From Siphonodentalium dalli (taxonomy: Eukaryota > Mollusca > Scaphopoda > Gadilida > Siphonodentaliidae): a stretch of 64,000 nt of DNA. This document shows, one piece after another, positions 1-12,710 of the stretch; position 1 is the first letter of the stretch, and every line of letters begins with the position of its first letter. The stretch lies in NCBI GenBank assembly GCA_032622095.1, contig CP136061.1:172179107-172243106 (forward strand), read 5' to 3'. The notes beneath the pieces are model-generated. The model saw only the letters and a program-made list of their open reading frames with translations, was not told the origin of the DNA and ran no database searches. The position numbers and the translations under genes were made by a program.

Positions 1-200
1 TGTGTGGTTGAGATACCTATAGATGTGTGTGGTTGAGATACCTATAGATGTATGTGGTGGTGCTACCTATATATGTATGTGGCGGTGATATCCATAGATG
101 TATGTGGTGGAGATACCTATAGATGTATGTGGTGGTGATACCTATATATGTGTGTGGTGGTTATACCCATTGCTGTATGTGGTGGAGATACCTATAGATG

Positions 201-610
201 TATGTGGTGGGGATACCTATATATGTATGTGGTGAGGATACCTATATATGTGTGTGGTGAGGATACCTATATATGTATGTGGTGGGGATACCTATATATG
301 TGTGTGGTGGGGATACCTATATATGTATGTGGTGGGGATACCTATATATGTATTTGGCGGGGAGACCTATATATGTATGTGGCCGGGAAACCTATATATG
401 TTTGTGGTGGGGATACCTACATATGTATGTGCCGGGGATACATATATATGTATATGGTGGGGATACGTATATATTTATGTAGTGGGGATACATATATATG
501 TATGTGGCGGGGAGACATATATATGTATGTGGCGGGGATACCTATAGATGTATGTGGTGGGGATACCTATATATGTGTGTGGCGGGTATACCTATATATG
601 TGTGTGGTGG
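201..610 (+). repeat. Displaced 410-bp patch identical to L-type higher-order unit
   Basis: Reading 201-610 against 18,131-18,540 (offset 17,930) I find the same order of rare variants: two GTGAGG units, TATTTGGCGGGGAGACC, GGCCGGGAAACC, CCTACATATG, GTGCCGGGG, ATACGTATATATTT, ATGTAGTGG and GGCGGGTATACC. The only difference noticed is one base in the first L copy (GGTTACC at 18,493), and other L copies agree with the patch there. Sequence on both sides is ordinary domain 1. The patch therefore looks like a fragment of the L unit moved into domain 1 by ectopic exchange or gene conversion. Confidence 0.85.
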
Positions 611-1021
611 AGATACCTATAGATGTATGTGGTGGTGCTACCTATATATGTATGTGGCGGTGATATCCATAGATGTATGTGGTGGTGATACCTATATATG
701 TGTGTGGTGGTGATACCTATATATGTGTGTGGTGGGGATACCTATAGATGTATGTGGTGGGGATACCTATATATGTATGTGGTGGGGTTACCTATAGATG
801 TGTGTGGTTGAGATACCTATAGATGTGTGTGGTTGAGATACCTATAGATGTATGTGGTGGTGCTACCTATATATGTATGTGGCGGTGATATCCATAGATG
901 TATGTGGTGGTGATACCTATATATGTGTGTGGTGGTGATACCTATATATGTGTGTGGTGGGGATACCTATAGATGTATGTGGTGGGGATACCTATATATG
1001 TATGTGGTGGGGTTACCTATA

Positions 1022-2763
1022 GATGTACGTGGTGGGGTTACCTATAGATGTACGTGGTGGGGATACATATAGATGTATGTGGTGGTGATACCTATATATG
1101 TGTGTGACGGGGATACCTATAGATGTATTTGGTGGGGATACCTATGGATGTATGTGGTGGGGATACCTATAGATGTATGTGGTGGTGATACCTATAGATG
1201 TATGTGGTGGGGATACCTATAGATGTATGTGGTGGGGATACATATAGACGTGTATGGCGGGGATACCTATAGATGTGTGTGGTGGGGATACCTATATATG
1301 TCTGTTGTGGGGATACCTATATATGTATGTGGTGGGGATACCTCTAGATGTCTGTGGTGGGGATACCTATAGATGTATGTGGTGGGGATACCTATATATG
1401 TGTGTGATGGGGATACATATAGATGTATGTGGTGGGGATACCTATAGATGTGTGGTGAGGATACCTATATATGTATGTGGTGGGGATACCTATATATGTA
1501 TATTGTGGGGATACCTATATAAGTATGTGGTGGGGATACCTATATATGTATGTGGCGGGGATACCTATATATGTATGTGGTGGTGATACCTATAGATGTG
1601 TGTGGCGGGGATACCTATATATGTATGTGGTGGGGATACCTATAGATGTGTGTGGTGGAGATACCTATAGATGTATGTGGTGGTGCTACCTATATATGTA
1701 TGTGGTGGGGATACCTATATATGTATGTGGCGGGGATACCCATAGATGTATGTGGTGGAGATACCTATAGATGTATGTGGTGGTGATGCCTATATATGTG
1801 TGTGGTGGCGATACCTATATATGTGTGTGGTTGGGATACCTATAGATGTGTGTGGCGAGGATACCTATATATGTGTATGGCGGGGATACCTATATATGTA
1901 TGTGGTGAGGATACATATACATGTATGTGGTGGGGATACCTATAGATGTATGTGGTGGGGATACCGATATATGTATGTGGTGGGGATACCTATATATGTA
2001 TGTGGTGGGGATACCTATAGATGTATGTGGTGGGGATACCTATATATGTATGTGGTGGAGATACTTATAGATGTATGTGGTGGGGATACCTATATATGTA
2101 TGTGGTGGGGATACCTATATATGTATGTGGTGGGGATACCTATAGATGTATGTGGTGGGGATACCTATATATGTATGTGGTGGTGATACCTTTAGATGTG
2201 TGTGGCGGGGATACCTATAGATGTGTGTGGTGGGGATACCTATAGATGTGTGTGGTTGAGATACCTATAGATGTATGTGGTGGTGCTACCTATATATGTA
2301 TGTGGTGGTGATACCTATATATGTATGTGGCGGTGATATCCATAGATGTATGTGGTGGAGATACCTATAGATGTATGTGGTGGTGATACCTATATATGTG
2401 TGTGGTGGTTATACCCATTGCTGTATGTGGTGGAGATACCTATAGATGTATGTGGTGGTGATACCTATATATGTGTGTGGTGGTGATACCTATATATGTG
2501 TGTGGTGGGGATACCTATAGATGTATGCGGTGGGGATACCTATATATGTATGTGGTGGGGTTACCTATAGATGTACGTGGTGGGGATACATATAGATGTA
2601 TGTGGTGGTGATACCTATATATGTGTGTGATGGGGATACCTATAGATGTATTTGGTGGGGATACCTATGGATGTATGTGGTGGGGATACCTATAGATGTA
2701 TGTGGTGGTGATACCTATAGATGTATGTGGTGGGGATACCTATAGATGTATGTGGTGGGGATA
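1022..2763 (+). repeat. Domain-1 higher-order repeat, copy 1 (offset 2,473 bp)
   Basis: Markers in this segment recur exactly 2,473 bp downstream: the GTACGTGG doublet (1,022 and 3,495), CATATAGACGTGTATGG (1,241 and 3,714), the GATGTCTGTGG and ATATTGTGGGG units, and TTATACCCATTGCTG (2,409 and 4,882). Around 1,961-2,060 copy 1 carries two extra units (50 bp) that copy 2 lacks. Confidence 0.85.
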
Positions 2764-3494
2764 CATATAGACGTGTATGGCGAGGATACCTATATATGTG
2801 TATGGCGGGGATACCTATATATGTATGTGGTGAGGATACATATATATGTATGTGGTGGGGATACCTATAGATGTATGTGGTGGGGATACCTATATATGTA
2901 TGTGGTGGGGATACCTATATATGTATGTGGTGGGGATACCTATAGATGTATGTGGTGGGGATACCTATATATGTATGTGGTGGGGATACTTATAGATGTA
3001 TGTGGTGGGGATACCTATATATGTATGTGGTGGGGATACCTATATATGTATGTGGTGGGGATACCTATATATGTATGTGGTGGGGATACCTATATATGTA
3101 TGTGGTGGTGATACCTATAGATGTGTGTGGCGGGGATACCTATAGATGTATGTGGTGGGGATACCTATAGATGTGTGTGGTTGAGATACCTATAGATGTG
3201 TGTGGTTGAGATACCTATAGATGTATGTGGTAGTGCTACCTATATATGTATGTGGCGGTGATATCCATAGATGTATGTGGTGGAGATACCTATAGATGTA
3301 TGTGGTGGTGATACCTATATATGTGTGTGGTGGTTATACCCATTGCTGTATGTGGTGGAGATACCTATAGATGTATGTGGTGGTGATACCTATATATGTG
3401 TGTGGTGGTGATACCTATATATGTGTGTGGTGGGGATACCTATAGATGTATGTGGTGGGGATACCTATATATGTATGTGGTGGGGTTACCTATA

Positions 3495-5236
3495 GATGTA
3501 CGTGGTGGGGTTACCTATAGATGTACGTGGTGGGGATACATATAGATGTATGTGGTGGTGATACCTATATATGTGTGTGACGGGGATACCTATAGATGTA
3601 TTTGGTGGGGATACCTATGGATGTATGTGGTGGGGATACCTATAGATGTATGTGGTGGTGATACCTATAGATGTATGTGGTGGGGATACCTATAGATGTA
3701 TGTGGTGGGGATACATATAGACGTGTATGGCGGGGATACCTATAGATGTGTGTGGTGGGGATACCTATATATGTCTGTTGTGGGGATACCTATATATGTA
3801 TGTGGTGGGGATACCTCTAGATGTCTGTGGTGGGGATACCTATAGATGTATGTGGTGGGGATACCTATATATGTGTGTGATGGGGATACATATAGATGTA
3901 TGTGGTGGGGATACATATAGATGTGTGGTGAGGATACCTATATATGTATGTGGTGGGGATACCTATATATGTATATTGTGGGGATACCTATATAAGTATG
4001 TGGTGGGGATACCTATATATGTATGTGGCGGGGATACCTATATATGTATGTGGTGGTGATACCTATAGATGTGTGTGGCGGGGATACCTATATATGTATG
4101 TGGTGGGGATACCTATAGATGTGTGTGGTGGAGATACCTATAGATGTATGTGGTGGTGCTACCTATATATGTATGTGGTGGGGATACCTATATATGTATG
4201 TGGCGGGGATACCCATAGATGTATGTGGTGGAGATACCTATAGATGTATGTGGTGGTGATGCCTATATATGTGTGTGGTGGCGATACCTATATATGTGTG
4301 TGGTTGGGATACCTATAGATGTGTGTGGCGAGGATACCTATATATGTGTATGGCGGGGATACCTATATATGTATGTGGTGAGGATACCTATATATGTGTA
4401 TGGCGGGGATACCTATATATGTATGTGGTGAGGATACATATATATGTATGTGGTGGGGATACCTATAGATGTATGTGGTGGGGATACCGATATATGTATG
4501 TGGTGGGGATACCTATATATGTATGTGGTGGAGATACTTATAGATGTATGTGGTGGGGATACCTATATATGTATGTGGTGGGGATACCTATATATGTATG
4601 TGGTGGGGATACCTATAGATGTATGTGGTGGGGATACCTATATATGTATGTGGTGGTGATACCTATAGATGTGTGTGGCGGGGATACCTATAGATGTGTG
4701 TGGTGGGGATACCTATAGATGTGTGTGGTTGAGATACCTATAGATGTATGTGGTGGTGCTACCTATATATGTATGTGGTGGTGATACCTATATATGTATG
4801 TGGCGGTGATATCCATAGATGTATGTGGTGGAGATACCTATAGATGTATGTGGTGGTGATACCTATATATGTGTGTGGTGGTTATACCCATTGCTGTATG
4901 TGGTGGAGATACCTATAGATGTATGTGGTGGTGATACCTATATATGTGTGTGGTGGTGATACCTATATATGTGTGTGGTGGGGATACCTATAGATGTATG
5001 TGGTGGGGATACCTATATATGTATGTGGTGGGGTTACCTATAGATGTACGTGGTGGGGATACATATAGATGTATGTGGTGGTGATACCTATATATGTGTG
5101 TGATGGGAATACCTATAGATGTATTTGGTGGGGATACCTATGGATGTATGTGGTGGGGATACCTATAGATGTATGTGGTGGTGATACCTATAGATGTATG
5201 TGGTGGGGATACCTATAGATGTATGTGGTGGGGATA
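3495..5236 (+). repeat. Domain-1 higher-order repeat, copy 2 (offset 2,473 bp)
   Basis: This is the second copy of the segment at 1,022-2,763. It carries a compensating 50-bp gain at about 4,380-4,430, a repeated pair of GTGTATGGCGGGG and GTGAGG units, so the overall offset is unchanged. The CATATAGACGTGTATGG marker begins again at 5,237; its spacings are 1,523, 950 and 1,523, showing a composite period. Confidence 0.85.
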
Positions 5237-5539
5237 CATATAGACGTGTATGGCGGGGATACCTATAGATGTGTGTGGTGGGGATACCTATATATGTCTT
5301 TGGTGGGGATACCTATATATGTATGTGGTGGGGATACCTATAGATGTATGTGGTGGGGATACCTATAGATGTATGTGGTGGGGATACCTATATATGTGTG
5401 TGATGGGGATACATATAGATGTATGTGGTGGGGATACCTATAGATGTGTGGTGAGGATACCTATATATGTATGTGGTGGGGATACTTATATATGTATATT
5501 GTGGGGATACCTATATAAGTATGTGGTGGGGATACCTAT

Positions 5540-6992
5540 ATTTGTATGTGGCGGGGATACCTATATATGTATGTGGTGGTGATACCTATAGATGTGTGTG
5601 GCGGGGATACCTATAGATGTGTGTGGTGGGGATACCTATAGATGTGTGTGGTGGAGATACCTATAGATGTATGTGGTGGTGCTACCTATATATGTATGTG
5701 GTGGGGATACCTATATATGTATGTGGCGGGGATACCCATAGATGTATGTGGTGGAGATACCTATAGATGTATGTGGTGGTGATGCCTATATATGTTTGTG
5801 GTGGTTATACCCATAGATGTATGTGGTGGAGATACCTATATATGTGTGTGGTGGTGATACCTATATATGTGTGTGGTGGGGATACCTATAGATGTATGTG
5901 GTGGGGATACCTATATATGTATGTGGTGGGGATACCTATATATGTATGTGGTGGGGATACCTATATATGTATGTGGTGGGGATACCTATATATGTATGTG
6001 GTAGGGATACCTATAGATGTGTGTGGTGGGGATACCTATATATGTGTGTGGTGGGGATACCTATATATGTAAGTGGTGGGGATATCTATATATGTAAGTG
6101 GTGGGGATACCAATAGATGTATGTGGTGGGGATACCTATATATGTGTGTAGTGGGGATACTTATAGATGTATGTGGTGGGGATACCTATATATGTATGTG
6201 GTGGGGATACCTATATATGTGTGTGGTGGTGATACCTATATATGTGTGTGGCGGTGATACCTATATATGTGTGTGGCGAGGATACCTATATATGTATGTG
6301 GTGGGGATACCTATATATGTATGTGGTGGGGAGACATATATATGTATGTGGTGGGGATACCTATAGATGTGTGTGGTGGGGATACCTATATATGTATGTG
6401 GCGGGGATACCTATATATGTGTGTGGTGGGGATACCTATAGATGTATGTGGTGGTGATACCTATATATGTGTGTGGTGGGGATACATATAGATGTATGTG
6501 GTGGGGAGACCTATATATGTATGTGGTGGGGATACCTATATATGTGTGTGGCGGGGATACCTATATATATGTGTGTGGTGGGGATACCTATATATGTGTG
6601 TGGTGGGGATACCTATATATGTGTGTGGTGGGGATACCTATATGTGTATGTGGTGGGGATACCTATATATGTATGTGGCGTGGATACCTATATATGTGTG
6701 TGGTGGGGATACCTATATATGTGTGTGGTGGTGATACCTATATATGTATATGGTGGGGATTCCTATAGATGTGTGTGGTGGGGATACCTATATATGTATG
6801 TGGCGGGGATACCTATATATGTGTGTGGCGGGGATACCTATATATGTATGTGGTGGGGATACATATATATGTATGTAGTGGGGATACCTATAGATGTGTG
6901 TGGTGGGGATACCTATAGATGTGTGTGGTGGGGATACCTATATATGTGTGTGGTGGGATACCTATATATGTGTGTGGTGAGGATACCTATAT
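5540..6992 (+). repeat. About 1.45-kb segmental duplication, copy 1
   Basis: This segment recurs at about 7,763-9,240. The offset is 2,223 bp up to about 5,850 and 2,248 bp after it, because copy 2 has one extra 25-bp unit. Shared private markers are two GTAAGTGG units (TAA in one frame), GGATACCAATAG, the 27-bp unit with an extra TA at about 6,562, CCTATATGTG at 6,640, GGCGTGG, GGGGATTCC and a GGTGGGATACC one-base deletion at 6,953. Confidence 0.85.
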
Positions 6993-7762
6993 ATGTATGT
7001 GGTGAGGATACCTATATATGTATGTGGTGGGGATACCTATATATGTATGTGGTGGGGATACCTATATATGTGTTTGACGGGGATACCTATAGATGTGTGT
7101 GGTGGGGATCCCTGTATATGTGTGTGGTAGGGATACCTATATATGTGTGTGGTGGGGATACCTATAGATGTGTGTGGTGGGGATACATATATATGTGTGT
7201 GGTGGCGATACCTATATATGTGTGTGGTTGGGATACCTATAGATGTGTGTGGTGAGGATACCTATATATGTGTATGGCGGGGATACCTATATATGTATGT
7301 GGTGAGGATACATATATATGTGTGTGGTGGGGATACCTATAGGTGTATGTGCTGGGGATACCTATATATGTATGTGGTGGGGATACCTATATATGTATGT
7401 GGTGGGGATACCTATAGATGTATGTGGTGGGGATACCTATATATGTATGTGGTGGGGATACTTATAGATGTATGTGGTGGGGATACCTATAGATGTGTGG
7501 TGAGGATACCTATATATGTATGTGGTGGGGATACCTATATATGTATATTGTGGGGATACCTATATAAGTATGTGGTGGGGATACCTATATATGTATGTGG
7601 CGGGGATACCTATATATGTATGTGGTGGTGATACCTATAGATGTGTGTGGCGGGGATACCTATAGATGTGTGTGGTGGGGATACCTATAGATGTGTGTGG
7701 TGGAGATACCTATAGATGTATGTGGTGGTGCTACCTATATATGTATGTGGTGGGGATACCTA

Positions 7763-9240
7763 TATTTGTATGTGGCGGGGATACCTATATATGTATGTGG
7801 TGGTGATACCTATAGATGTGTGTGGCGGGATACCTATAGATGTGTGTGGTGGGGATACCTATAGATGTGTGTGGTGGAGATACCTATAGATGTATGTGGT
7901 GGTGCTACCTATATATGTATGTGGTGGGGATACCTATATATGTATGTGGCGGGGATACCCATAGATGTATGTGGTGGAGATACCTATAGATGTATGTGGT
8001 GGTGATGCCTATATATGTTTGTGGTGGTTATACCCATAGATGTATGTGGTGGAGATACCTATAGATGTATGTGGTGGTGATACCTATATATGTGTGTGGT
8101 GGTGATACCTATATATGTGTGTGGTGGGGATACCTATAGATGTATGTGGTGGGGATACCTATATATGTATGTGGTGGTGATACCTATATATGTGTGTGGT
8201 GGGGATACCTATAGATGTATGTGGTGGGGATACCTATATATGTATGTGGTAGGGATACCTATAGATGTGTGTGGTGGGGATACCTATATATGTGTGTGGT
8301 GGGGATACCTATATATGTAAGTGGTGGGGATATCTATATATGTAAGTGGTGGGGATACCAATAGATGTATGTGGTGGGGATACCTATATATGTGTGTAGT
8401 GGGGATACTTATAGATGTATGTGGTGGGGATACCTATATATGTATGTGGTGGGGATACCTATATATGTGTGTGGTGGTGATACCTATATATGTGTGTGGC
8501 GGTGATACCTATATATGTGTGTGGCGAGGATACCTATTTATGTATGTGGTGGGGATACCTATATATGTATGTGGTGGGGAGACATATATATGTATGTGGT
8601 GGGGATACCTATAGATGTGTGTGGTGGGGATACCTATATATGTATGTGGCGGGGATACCTATATATGTGTGTGGCGGGGATACCTATAGATGTATGTGGT
8701 GGTGATACCTATATATGTGTGTGGTGGGGATACATATAGATGTATGTGGTGGGGAGACCTATATATGTATGTGGTGGGGATACCTATATATGTGTGTGGC
8801 GGGGATACCTATATATATGTGTGTGGTGGGGATACCTATATATGTGTGTGGTGGGGATACCTATATATGTGTGTGGTGGGGATACCTATATGTGTATGTG
8901 GTGGGGATACCTATATATGTATGTGGCGTGGATACCTATATATGTGTGTGGTGGGGATACCTATATATGTGTGTGGTGGTGATACCTATATATGTATATG
9001 GTGGGGATTCCTATAGATGTGTGTGGTGGGGATACCTATATATGTATGTGGCGGGGATACCTATATATGTGTGTGGCGGGGATACCTATATATGTATGTG
9101 GTGGGGATACATATATATGTATGTAGTGGGGATACCTATAGATGTGTGTGGTGGGGATACCTATAGATGTGTGTGGTGGGGATACCTATATATGTGTGTG
9201 GTGGGATACCTATATATGTGTGTTGTGAGGATACCTATAT
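7763..9240 (+). repeat. About 1.45-kb segmental duplication, copy 2
   Basis: This is the copy of 5,540-6,992, with the same series of odd units, including the one-base deletion at 9,201 and the 27-bp unit at about 8,810. It ends at an irregular junction (see 9,230-9,250). The sequence between the two copies (6,993-7,762) is ordinary domain-1 satellite resembling the 1.4-2.2 kb region. Confidence 0.85.
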
Positions 9241-9250
9241 ACCTATATAT
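9230..9250 (+). other. Irregular recombination junction in the array
   Basis: At 9,230-9,250 a unit reads ATACCTATAT followed directly by ACCTATATATG, so 8-9 bases of the unit are repeated and the 25-bp phase slips. It coincides with the end of the 2,248-bp-offset duplication and the start of the 1.6-kb duplication, which marks it as a breakpoint. Confidence 0.75.
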
Positions 9251-9269
9251 GTATGTGGCGGGGATACCT

Positions 9270-10867
9270 ATATATGTATGTGGTGGTGATACCTATAGAT
9301 GTGTGTGGCGGGGATACCTATAGATGTGTGTGGTGGGGATACCTATAGATGAGTGTGGTGGGGATACCTATAGATGTATGTGGTGGGGATACCTATAGAT
9401 GTATGTGGTGGGGATACCTATATATGTGTGTGATGGGGATACATATAGATGTATGTGGTGTGGATACCTATAGATGTGTGGTGAGGATACATATATATGT
9501 ATGTGGTGGGGATACCTATGTATGTATATTGTGGGGATACCTATATAAGTATGTGGTGGGGATACCTATATATGTATGTGGCGGGGATACCTATATATGT
9601 ATGTGGTGGTGATACCTATAGATGTGTGTGGCGGGGATACCTATAGATGTGTGTGGTGGAGATACCTATAGATGTATGTGGTGGTGCTACCTATATATGT
9701 ATGTGGTGGGGATACCTATATATGTATGTGGCGGGGATACCCATAGATGTATGTGGTGGAGATACCTATAGATGTATGTGGTGGTGATGCCTATATATGT
9801 TTGTGGTGGTTATACCCATAGATGTATGTGGTGGAGATACCTATAGATGTATGTGGTGGTGATACCTATATATGTGTGTGGTGGTGATACCTATATATGT
9901 GTGTGGTGGGGATACCTATAGATGTATGTGGTGGGGATACCTATATATGTATGTGGTGGGGTTACCTATAGATGTACGTGGTGGGGATACATTTAGATGT
10001 ATGTGGTGGTGATACCTATATAATTTTATTATGTGTGTGGTGGGGATACCTATAGATGTATTTGGTGGGGATACCTATATATGTGTGTGGTGAGGATACC
10101 TATAGATTTGTGTGGCGGGGATACCTATGGATGTATGTGGTGGGGATACCTATAGATGTATGTGGTGGTGATACCTATATATGTATGTGGTGGGGATACA
10201 TATAGACGTGTATGGCGGGGATACCTATAGATGTGTGTGGTGCGGATACCTATGGATGTATGTGGTGGGGATACCTATAGATGTATGTGGTGGTGATACC
10301 TATACATTTATGTGGTGGGGGTACCTATATATTTATGTGGTGGGGATAGCTATATATATGTGTGGTGGGGATACCTATAGACGTATGTGGTGGGGATACC
10401 TATATATGTGTGTGGTGGGTATACATATAGATGTATGTGGTGGGGATACCTATATATGTATGTGGTGGGGATACCTATATATGTGTGTGGTGAGGATACC
10501 TATAGATGTGTGGTGAGGATACCTATATATGTATGTGGTGGGGATACCTATATATGTGTGTGGTGAGGATACCTATAGATGTGTGGTGAGGATACCTATA
10601 TATGTATGTGGTGGGGAGACCTATAGATGTGTGTGGCGGGGATACCTATAGATGTGTGTGGTGGGGATACCTATAGATGTGTGTGGTGGGGAGACCTATA
10701 GATGTATGTGGTGGGGGTACCTATATATTTATGTGGTGGGGATAGCTATATATATGTGTGGTGGGGATACCTATAGACGTATGTGGTGGGGATACCTATA
10801 TAGGTGTGTGGTGGGTATACATATAGATGTATGTGGTGGGGATACCTCTATATGTATGTGGTGGTGA
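9270..10867 (+). repeat. 1.6-kb tandem duplication, copy 1
   Basis: This is the first of two head-to-tail copies. Markers recur at an offset of 1,578 bp at the left and 1,603 bp from about 9,660 on (one unit gained in copy 2). Diagnostic units include an AATTTTATT insertion at 10,022, ATACATTTAG, CCTATACATTTATG, a GGGGATAGC unit, and several 23-bp units reading AGATGTGTGGTGAGG. Confidence 0.85.
10022..10030 (+). other. 9-bp non-satellite insertion AATTTTATT
   Basis: One unit reads CCTATAT, then AATTTTATT, then ATGTGTGTGG. The nine bases are foreign to the repeat and make a 34-bp unit. The identical insertion at 11,625-11,633 is 1,603 bp away, so the insertion preceded the duplication. Confidence 0.85.
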
Positions 10868-12470
10868 TACCTATAGATGTGTGTGGCGGGGATACCTATA
10901 GATGTGTGTGGTGGGGATACCTATAGATGTGTGTGGTGGGGATACCTATAGATGTATGTGGTGGGGATACCTATAGATGTATGTGGTGGGGATACCTATA
11001 TATGTGTGTGATGGGGATACATATAGATGTATGTGGTGTGGATACCTATAGATGTGTGGTGAGGATACATATATATGTATGTGGTGGGGATACCTATGTA
11101 TGTATATTGTGGGGATACCTATATAAGTATGTGGTAGGGATACCTATATATGTATGTGGCGGGGATACCTATATATGTATGTGGTGGTGATACCTATAGA
11201 TGTGTGTGGCGGGGATACCTATAGATGTGTGTGGTGGGGATACCTATAGATGTGTGTGGTGGAGATACCTATAGATGTATGTGGTGGTGCTACCTATATA
11301 TGTATGTGGTGGGGATACCTATATATGTATGTGGCGGGGATACCCATAGATGTATGTGGTGGAGATACCTATAGATGTATGTGGTGGTGATGCCTATATA
11401 TGTTTGTGGTGGTTATACCCATAGATGTATGTGGTGGAGATACCTATAGATGTATGTGGTGGTGATACCTATATATGTGTGTGGTGGTGATACCTATATA
11501 TGTGTGTGGTGGGGATACCTATAGATGTATGTGGTGGGGATACCTATATATGTATGTGGTGGGGTTACCTATAGATGTACGTGGTGGGGATACATTTAGA
11601 TGTATGTGGTGGTGATACCTATATAATTTTATTATGTGTGTGGTGGGTATACCTATAGATGTATTTGGTGGGGATACCTATATATGTGTGTGGTGAGGAT
11701 ACCTATAGATTTGTGTGGCGGGGATACCTATGGATGTATGTGGTGGGGATACCTATAGATGTATGTGGTGGTGATACCTATATATGTATGTGGTGGGGAT
11801 ACATATAGACGTGTATGGCGGGGATACCTATAGATGTGTGTGGTGGGGATACCTATGGATGTATGTGGTGGGGATACCTATAGATGTATGTGGTGGTGAT
11901 ACCTATACATTTATGTGGTGGGGGTACCTATATATTTATGTGGTGGGGATAGCTATATATATGTGTGGTGGGGATACCTATAGACGTATGTGGTGGGGAT
12001 ACCTATATATGTGTGTGGTGGGTATACATATAGATGTATGTGGTGGGGATACCTATATATGTATGTGGTGGGGATACCTATATATGTGTGTGGTGAGGAT
12101 ACCTATAGATGTGTGGTGAGGATACCTATATATGTATGTGGTGGGGATACCTATATATGTGTGTGGTGAGGATACCTATAGATGTGTGGTGAGGATACCT
12201 ATATATGTATGTGGTGGGGAGACCTATAGATGTGTGTGGCGGGGATACCTATAGATGTGTGTGGTGGGGATACCTATAGATGTGTGTGGTGGGGAGACCT
12301 ATAGATGTATGTGGTGGGGGTACCTATATATTTATGTGGTGGGGATAGCTATATATATGTGTGGTGGGGATACCTATAGACGTATGTGGTGGGGATACCT
12401 ATATAGGTGTGTGGTGGGTATACATATAGATGTATGTGGTGGGGATACCTCTATATGTATGTGGTGGGGA
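10868..12470 (+). repeat. 1.6-kb tandem duplication, copy 2
   Basis: This is the second copy, directly adjoining the first. It keeps the same AATTTTATT insertion (11,625) and the same off-length units. Differences are few: for example GTGGTGCGG at about 10,240 is GTGGTGGGG here. That suggests a recent duplication. Confidence 0.85.
11625..11633 (+). other. 9-bp non-satellite insertion AATTTTATT, duplicated copy
   Basis: This is the second occurrence of the nine-base insertion, in the same unit context and exactly 1,603 bp after the first. Confidence 0.85.
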
Positions 12471-12710
12471 TAACTATATATGTGTGTGGTGAGGATACCT
12501 ATAGATGTGTGGTGAGGATACCTATATATGTATGTGGTGGGGATACCTATATATGTGTGTGGTGAGGATACCTATAGATGTGTGGTGAGGATACCTATAT
12601 ATGTATGTGGTGGGGAGACCTATAGATGTGTGTGGCGGGGATACCTATAGATGTGTGTGGTGGGGATACCTACAGATGTGTGTGGTGGGGAGACCTATAG
12701 ATGTATGTGG
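12080..12710 (+). repeat. 396-bp local tandem duplication
   Basis: The run of 23-bp AGATGTGTGGTGAGG units followed by GGGGAGACC and GGCGGGG units at about 12,085-12,315 recurs at about 12,480-12,710 (offset 396 bp). It is the last recognisable structure of domain 1. Confidence 0.75.

Larger units (their letters stand above)
1..12710 (+). repeat. Satellite domain 1 (TATAGATG-rich units)
   Basis: In this part of the array a large share of units carry TATAGATG instead of TATATATG. The variant creates TAG in one frame with ATG directly after it, so open frames here are generally short (about 60-160 codons, with a few longer ones). The domain is built from successive segmental tandem duplications listed separately. 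It contains no unique sequence and no gene. Confidence 0.85.
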
